Of a stretch of DNA of 6,469 nucleotides, positions 5,149 to 6,469 are shown piece by piece. The stretch's first letter is position 1. Each line of letters starts with the position of its first letter. The notes beneath the pieces are model-generated. The model did not search any database, was not told the origin of the DNA, and saw only the letters and a list, made by a program, of their open reading frames with translations. Origin of the DNA: Synergistaceae bacterium. GTDB lineage: Bacteria > Synergistota > Synergistia > Synergistales > Aminobacteriaceae. The DNA lies in NCBI GenBank assembly GCA_017448375.1, contig JAFSLR010000216.1:1-6469 (forward strand), written 5' to 3'. Position numbers and translations under genes: made by a program.

Positions 5149-6469
5149 ATGATGAAGTTCTTGCGTACACAAATGAAATGGATTATGGCAATAATTGTCG
5201 TTGCCTTCCTGCTTTCAACGTTCCTAATGTATGAAGGCAGAGGCACAAGAAGGACTCCGGGGCGAAATCCTGACGGTTCAATGACGGATTACGAGGTTGC
5301 ACAGATAAACGGGCGTTCCTTAATGCGTTCGGAGCTTGAGCAGAGACTCCGCAATTACCTCAGCCAGTACAGCACAAGAAGTATGGCCTCAATCGACATG
5401 CCCGCGATTTACAGGTCAGTGCTAGATCAGGCAATATTAGAGTCGCAGCTCGCAAAAGAAGTCGAAGAAAAAGGAATCCGCGTGAGTGATGCTGAGGCTG
5501 ATATGGCCATGAAGAGTTACGCTGATACATATTTCCCGACAAGAGAGGCATTCTATCAGGTGCTTGCGAACTCAGGAATAAAAGTTGACGACTACAAGAA
5601 AAGCATTGCGCGACAGATGGCTTCAGACAGGCTCATACGCGAGGCAATCGGGGAAGTAACGGTCAGCGAAGACAAAGTAGCAGAGTTCTACGACACAATG
5701 AAGGCGATACTTTACTCACAGCCTGAGGGATTCAGGATTCACATGGCCGATTTCAGTACGAGTTCTGACGCTGAATATTTCCGTTCAGAGATAGCCAGCG
5801 GTGCAAGCTGGGACGTTCTTGCGTCGGGCGATGCTCTTGCCTCAAAGGACTTAATCAACATCACGAAATCACCCGTGAGACTCCCTGCAAGCACATTAAG
5901 GACGGGTATACTGAGCGTATTAGCCTCGCTTGATGTCGGGAAGGTAAGCCCTGTTTTTGCGGTTTCAAGCAATGATTTCGGCGTTGCGATGAAAGTTGAA
6001 CATGTTGACGCGGGCACAACTCCTTACAGTGAGGTTAGCGGTGATATAAGGACGCTCCTTACACAGCAGGAAGAAAGAATGAGGCTTACGGCATATGAGG
6101 AGTCATTGAGGAAGAAAGCTAATGTCGTGATTAATGACACGGAATTATTCGCAAGCCCGGCAACGTCTGGAGATGTTTCGCAGTCAGGTGATATTCTCCC
6201 GATCATGAATCTTGAGGAAACCAGCGGAGATGAACCCGAAGAGACTCCCGTTACTGTCAGCGAGGAAAAGCCCGTTGAGACTCCCGCAACTGTTACAGAC
6301 GAAAAGCTCGTTGAGACTCCCGAACCTGTCAGCGATGAAAAGCCTGTTGAGACTCCTGCACCTGTAACAGAAGAGAAACCCGCTGAGACTCCCGCACCTG
6401 TAACAGAGGAAAAGCCCGAAGAGACTCCCTCACCTGTAACAGACGAAAAACCTGTTGAGACTCCCGCAG
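5149..6469 (+). CDS. PpiD/SurA-like membrane-anchored folding factor (3' end beyond window)
   Basis: The frame stays open from ATG at 5149 to the window edge, 440 codons with no stop. A short basic N-terminus is followed by one membrane segment (about residues 11-27, WIMAIIVVAFLLSTFLM), the signal-anchor arrangement of PpiD-type proteins. Residues ~50-190 fit the SurA_N chaperone domain, beginning VAQINGRSLMRSELEQRL (50-67). Residues ~194-305 resemble a parvulin peptidyl-prolyl isomerase domain in outline (FRIHMADF, then ASWDVLA, then SLDVGKVSPVFAVSSNDFGVAMKVE), but the usual catalytic and GDLG-like motifs are not visible, so isomerase activity is doubtful. A charged helix follows (about 305-325), then an acidic tail. 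From residue 361 the tail is a 12-residue Pro/Glu/Thr repeat. The protein probably helps to fold proteins outside the inner membrane (inference). It lies 82 nt after polA on the same strand, perhaps reached by read-through. Confidence 0.85.
   Translation, partial: MMKFLRTQMKWIMAIIVVAFLLSTFLMYEGRGTRRTPGRNPDGSMTDYEVAQINGRSLMRSELEQRLRNYLSQYSTRSMASIDMPAIYRSVLDQAILESQLAKEVEEKGIRVSDAEADMAMKSYADTYFPTREAFYQVLANSGIKVDDYKKSIARQMASDRLIREAIGEVTVSEDKVAEFYDTMKAILYSQPEGFRIHMADFSTSSDAEYFRSEIASGASWDVLASGDALASKDLINITKSPVRLPASTLRTGILSVLASLDVGKVSPVFAVSSNDFGVAMKVEHVDAGTTPYSEVSGDIRTLLTQQEERMRLTAYEESLRKKANVVINDTELFASPATSGDVSQSGDILPIMNLEETSGDEPEETPVTVSEEKPVETPATVTDEKLVETPEPVSDEKPVETPAPVTEEKPAETPAPVTEEKPEETPSPVTDEKPVETPA
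6229..6469 (+). repeat. In-frame 36-bp tandem repeat encoding a Pro/Glu/Thr-rich 12-residue unit
   Basis: Units start at 6229, 6265, 6301, 6337, 6373, 6409 and 6445; the last is cut by the window edge. The consensus is E-K-P-V-E-T-P-A-P-V-T-D/E. The first unit is the most diverged (D-E-P-E-E-T-P-V-T-V-S-E). GAGACTCC is kept in all units. The length is an exact multiple of three, and differences between units are mostly single conservative changes. It probably forms an extended, acidic, disordered tail or spacer, and copy number may vary between strains. Confidence 0.9.

Noticed and set aside
5360..6206. Several minus-strand open frames opposite the PpiD/SurA-like gene (and at 3347-3577 and 4052-4258 opposite polA)
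   Set aside because: They lie wholly opposite well-supported genes, lack ribosome binding sites and look like codon-usage shadows.
6229..6469. CRISPR-like array
   Set aside because: Units are directly adjacent with no unique spacers, stay in frame for 12 residues and are part of a coding sequence.

Overview
This 6.5 kb window has a mid-40s percent GC (estimated by eye) and looks like chromosome of a diderm (Gram-negative-type) bacterium. The evidence is a signal-peptide-bearing FTR1 iron permease followed by another probable exported protein, and a PpiD/SurA-like membrane-anchored folding factor. Gene style (many TTG/GTG starts, a compact DNA polymerase I, an AlbA_2-type regulator) would fit an anaerobe such as a member of Synergistota. 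That assignment is a low-confidence impression; nothing in the window fixes the taxon.

Layout. Minus strand, read right to left: an AlbA_2/GHKL-fold regulator-like gene (2615-1653); a 137-bp gap with a good sigma-70-type promoter; the FTR1 iron permease (1515-76); then a 56-nt gap and the first six codons of another gene (19-1) that begins like a signal peptide and has a strong Shine-Dalgarno (SD). Plus strand: polA (2694-5066), divergent from the AlbA_2 gene across a 78-bp AT-rich intergenic region; then, after 82 nt, a PpiD/SurA-like gene (5149 to beyond 6469) that runs off the right edge and ends the window inside an in-frame 36-bp tandem repeat. No stretch over 300 bases lacks a gene, and no tRNA, rRNA, CRISPR or insertion sequence was seen.

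How the genes relate. The permease and the gene after it are probably one iron-uptake unit; in Campylobacter-type systems the FTR1 permease is followed by a periplasmic P19-like iron-binding protein. polA and the folding factor lie in the same direction without a clear terminator between them and may be partly co-transcribed, although they share no pathway. The AlbA_2 protein is probably a transcriptional regulator or accessory protein with an unknown target.

Most interesting points: DNA polymerase I has HDS instead of HDE in catalytic motif C, has lost most of its proofreading domain, and may start at a rare ATT codon; the folding factor has a degenerate parvulin-like domain and a Pro/Glu/Thr 12-residue repeat tail; the permease carries an N-terminal extracytoplasmic helical domain and a Ser/Thr-rich linker. 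I found no convincing wholly new multi-gene system.
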